Assembly (NCBI RefSeq): GCF_051014685.1
Contig: NW_027479300.1
Span: 95,835 to 159,834, forward strand
Length of the DNA: 64,000 nt
DNA from: Ptiloglossa arizonensis
Taxonomy: Eukaryota > Arthropoda > Insecta > Hymenoptera > Colletidae
Reading direction: 5' to 3'
Shown here in pieces: positions 61,238 through 64,000 of the stretch. The number at the start of each line of letters is the position of its first letter. Within the stretch, counting starts at the first letter, position 1. The position numbers and the translations under genes are program-made. Under the pieces are notes generated by a model. That model worked only from the letters and a program-made list of their open reading frames with translations, made no database searches and was not told the origin of the DNA.

Positions 61238-62462
61238 ATTGGTCAATCCGTTCGCGAGATATGGCAGTTTGTAGGTAAGAAACGCTTGAGAAACTCAAAA
61301 TTTTCGCAGTTCTGATGCTCGAAACGAATAACTAGAACGGCCTAGGGGAAAAGTACGCATACCGATGTAATCGGGCGAGTTTCTACTTTCAGATGCAACA
61401 GAAATGTTGCGGATTGGCCAATCCGTTCGCGAGATATGGCAGTTTGGAAGTATGAAACACTTGAGAAACACAAAATTTTCGCAGTTCTGATGCTCGAAAC
61501 GAATAACTGGAACGGCCTAGGGGAAAAGTACGCATACCGTTGTAATCGGGCGAGTTTCTACTTTCAGATGCAACAGAAATTTTGCGGATTAGTCAATCCG
61601 TTCGCGAGATATGGCAGTTTGGAGGTAAGAAACGCTTGAGAAACTCAATATTTTCGCAGTTCTGATGCTCGACAAGCATAACTAGAACGGTCTAGGGGAA
61701 AAGTACGCATACCGTTGTAATCGGGCGAGTTTCTACTTTCAGATGCAACAGAAATTTTGCGGATTGGTCAATCCGTTCGCGAGATATGGCAGTTTGTAGG
61801 TAAGAAACGCTTGAGATGCTCAAAATTTTCGCAGTTCTGATGCTCGAAACGAATAACTAGAACGGACTAGGGGAAAAGTACGCATACCGTTGTAATCGGG
61901 CGAGTTTCTACTTTCAGATGCAACAGAAATTTTGCGGATTGGTCAATCCGTTCGCGAGATATGGCAGTTTGTAGGTAAGAAACGCTTGAGAAACTCAAAA
62001 TTTTCGCAGTTCTGATGCTCGAAACGAATAACTAGAACGGCCTAGGGGAAAAGTACGCATACCGATGTAATCGGGCGAGTTTCTACTTTCAGATGCAACA
62101 GAAATGTTGCGGATTGGTCAATCCGTTCGCGAGATATGGCAGTTTGGAAGTATGAAACACTTGAGAAACACAAAATTTTCGCAGTTCTGATGCTCGAAAC
62201 GAATAACTGGAACGGCCTAGGGGAAAAGTACGCATACCGTTGTAATCGGGCGAGTTTCTACTTTCAGATGCAACAGAAATTTTGCGGATTAGTCAATCCG
62301 TTCGCGAGATATGGCAGTTTGGAGGTAAGAAACGCTTGAGAAACTCAATATTTTCGCAGTTCTGATGCTCGACAAGCATAACTAGAACGGTCTAGGGGAA
62401 AAGTACGCATACCGTTGTAATCGGGCGAGTTTCTACTTTCAGATGCAACAGAAATTTTGCGG
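61238..62462. repeat. 4-monomer (700 bp) tandem duplication
   Basis: The order ACCGATG/GAAATGTTG, GAAGTATG/AACTGGAACGG, GATTAGTC/CTCAATATT/GACAAGC, then a fourth monomer, starts at 61238 and again at 61938. The fourth monomer is GAGATGCTC/GAAACGA in the first copy and AACGAGAACGG in the second. This is the set found at 47939 and 53889, here without GAGTTATGG. Confidence 0.85.
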
Positions 62463-62987
62463 ATTGGTCAATCCGTTCGCGAGATATGGCAGTTTGTAGG
62501 TAAGAAACGCTTGAGAAACTCAAAATTTTCGCAGTTCTGATGCTCGACAAGCATAACGAGAACGGTCTAGGGGAAAAGTACGCATACCGTTGTAATCGGG
62601 CGAGTTTCTACTTTCAGATGCAACAGAAATTTTGCGGATTGGTCAATCCGTCCGCGAGATATGGCAGTTTGGAGGTAAGAAACGCTTGAGAAACTCAATA
62701 TTTTCGCAGTTCTGATGCTCGACAAGCATAACTAGAACGGTCTAGGGGAAAAGTACGCATACCGTTGTAATCGGGCGAGTTTCTACTTTCAGATGCAACA
62801 GAAATTTTGCGGATTGGTCAATCCGTTCGCGAGATATGGCAGTTTGTAGGTAAGAAACGCTTGAGAAACTCAAAATTTTCGCAGTTCTGATGCTCGACAA
62901 GCATAACGAGAACGGTCTAGGGGAAAAGTACGCATACCGTTGTAATCGGGCGAGTTTCTACTTTCAGATGCAACAGAAATTTTGCGG
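62288..62987. repeat. 2-monomer (350 bp) tandem duplication
   Basis: The dimer CTCAATATT/GACAAGC followed by AACGAGAACGG/GACAAGC occurs at 62288-62637 and 62638-62987. The second copy has CCGTCCGCGA (62651) and lacks GATTAGTC. Confidence 0.82.
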
Positions 62988-64000
62988 ATTGGTTAATCCG
63001 TTCGCGAGATATGGCAGTTTGTAGGTAAGAAACGCTTGAGAAACTGAACATTTTCGCAGTTCTGATGCTCGGAACGAATAACTAGAACGGCCTAGGGGAA
63101 AAGTACGCATTCCGTTGTAATCGGGCGAGTTTCTACTTTCAGATGCAACAGAAATTTTGCGGATTGGTCAATCCGTTCGCGCGATATGGCAGTTTGGAGG
63201 TAAGAAACGCTTGAGAAACTCAAAATTTTCGCAGTTCTGATGCTCGAAACGAATAACTAGAACGGACTAGGGGAAAAGAACGCATACCGTCGTAATCGGG
63301 CCAGTTTCTACTTTCAGATGCAACAGAAATTTTGCGGATTGGTCAATCCGTTCGCGAGATATGGTAGTTTGTAGGTAAGAAACGCTTGAGAAACTCAAAA
63401 TTTTCGCAGTTCTGATGCTCGAAACGAATAACTAGACCGGCCTAGGGGAAAAGTATGCATACCGTTGTAATCGGGCGAGTTTCTACTTTCAGATGCAACA
63501 GAAATTTTGCGGATTGGTCAATCCGTTCGCGAGATATGGCAGTTTGGAAGTATGAAACACTTGAGAAACTCAAAATTTTCGCAGTTCTGATGCTCGACAA
63601 GCATAACTAGAACGGTCTAGGGGAAAAGTACGCATACCGTTGTAATCGGGCGAGTTTCTACTTTCAGATGCAACAGAAATGTTGCGGATTGGTCAATCCG
63701 TTCGCGAGATATGGCAGTTTGGAAGTATGAAACACTTGAGAAACACAAAATTTTCGCAGTTCTGATGCTGGAAACGAATAACTGGAACGGCCTAGGGGAA
63801 AAGTACGCATACCGTTGTAATCGGGCGAGTTTCTACTTTCAGATGCAACAGAAATTTTGCGGATTGGTCAATCCGTTCGCGCGATATGGCAGTTTGTAGG
63901 TAAGAAACGCTTGAGAAACTCAAAATTTTCGCAGTTCTGATGCTCGAAACGAATAACTAGAACGGCCTAGGGGAAAAGTACGCATACCGATGTAATCGGG
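62988..64000. repeat. Terminal satellite monomers, array continues beyond the window
   Basis: Five full monomers and 138 nt of a sixth (from 63863). They include AAACTGAAC/CTCGGAACG/CATTCCG, CGCGCGATATGG, GGGCCAG with CCGTCGTAATC, GACCGGCC with TATGCAT, and GAAATGTTG with GCTGGAAACG. The window ends inside a monomer with no sign of an array edge. Confidence 0.85.

Larger units (their letters stand above)
1..64000. repeat. Satellite DNA array, 175-bp monomer, 365.8 copies, head to tail
   Basis: Every 175 bases the sequence returns to the motif ATTGGTCAATCCGTTCGCGA, from base 1 to the last full start at 63863. All monomers have the same orientation. The start positions drift by 13 nt in total, which equals the sum of the 12 small deletions I could locate, so no foreign sequence is inserted anywhere. 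Neighbouring monomers typically differ by a few bases (for example monomers 2 and 3 differ at four positions, monomers 3 and 4 at seven). The consensus is about 44% G+C. A monomer close to nucleosome-repeat length in a long homogeneous array is typical of centromeric or pericentromeric satellites in eukaryotes; that role is inferred, not shown. I do not recognise the family. Confidence 0.98.

Noticed and set aside
1..64000. CRISPR array
   Set aside because: The repeat is 175 bp with no unique spacers; the whole period is conserved. CRISPR repeats are far shorter and separated by unrelated sequence.
1..64000. Tandem-repeat protein gene (long repetitive coding region)
   Set aside because: The period is not a multiple of three and all six frames carry stops in each one to two monomers. 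Only the speculative spliced 57-nt intervals preserve a frame, and those are often closed by TAG.
1..64000. Ribosomal DNA spacer or tRNA/5S gene array
   Set aside because: No rRNA or tRNA sequence or cloverleaf was recognised in the monomer, and the B-box-like motif lacks a partner A box.
1..64000. A previously undescribed multi-gene system
   Set aside because: There are no genes in the window. Any novelty lies in the satellite itself and its duplication history.

Overview
The whole 64 kb window is one uninterrupted array of a single satellite DNA. The monomer is 175 bp and is repeated head to tail in one orientation. There are 365 complete monomers plus a final 138-nt partial one. I found no unique sequence, no transposon insertion, no inversion and no gene. 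The repeat phase can be followed from base 1 to base 64000. It slips by exactly 13 nt in total, fully explained by 12 small deletions (eleven of 1 nt, one of 2 nt) and no insertion. Long uniform arrays of about one nucleosome repeat length are typical of centromeric or pericentromeric heterochromatin in eukaryotes. I do not recognise the satellite family and cannot name the organism. The monomer is about 44% G+C and has 13 CpG, about 1.5 times the number expected from its base composition. That argues against a heavily CpG-methylated, unturned-over array and fits, weakly, an invertebrate or other low-methylation genome.

Monomers differ by single-base variants at a limited set of positions. 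Counted from the first base of the window, these are mainly 16, 28, 35, 37, 62, 86/88/90, 104-106, 117, 120 and 168. The order of variants reveals nested higher-order repeats. At 0-10.7 kb a 6-monomer (1,050 bp) repeat runs into a nearly perfect 25-monomer (4,375 bp) tandem duplication, each copy of which holds an 8-monomer (1,400 bp) duplication. At 10.7-15.2 kb there are 10- and 3-monomer repeats. At 15.2-27.3 kb there is a 24-monomer unit (about 4.2 kb) in three complete or partial copies, with 12-monomer and 9-monomer duplications inside. At 27.3-36.1 kb a unit of 18-19 monomers is present three times. At 36-48 kb copies are more diverged, with local 3- and 4-monomer duplications and blocks shared at 3,325 bp. 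At 48-64 kb there is a 15-monomer repeat and many short duplications of 2, 4 and 5 monomers.

There are no genes to work together. All open reading frames are 62-85 codons long, recur in register with the monomer and look like by-products of the repeat. The points most worth checking are two CENP-B-box-like motifs per monomer; a splice-acceptor/splice-donor-like pair bounding a 57-nt interval (19 codons) that a single T/G variant opens or closes; a linked three-site variant haplotype; and the duplication history, including breakpoints and hybrid monomers.
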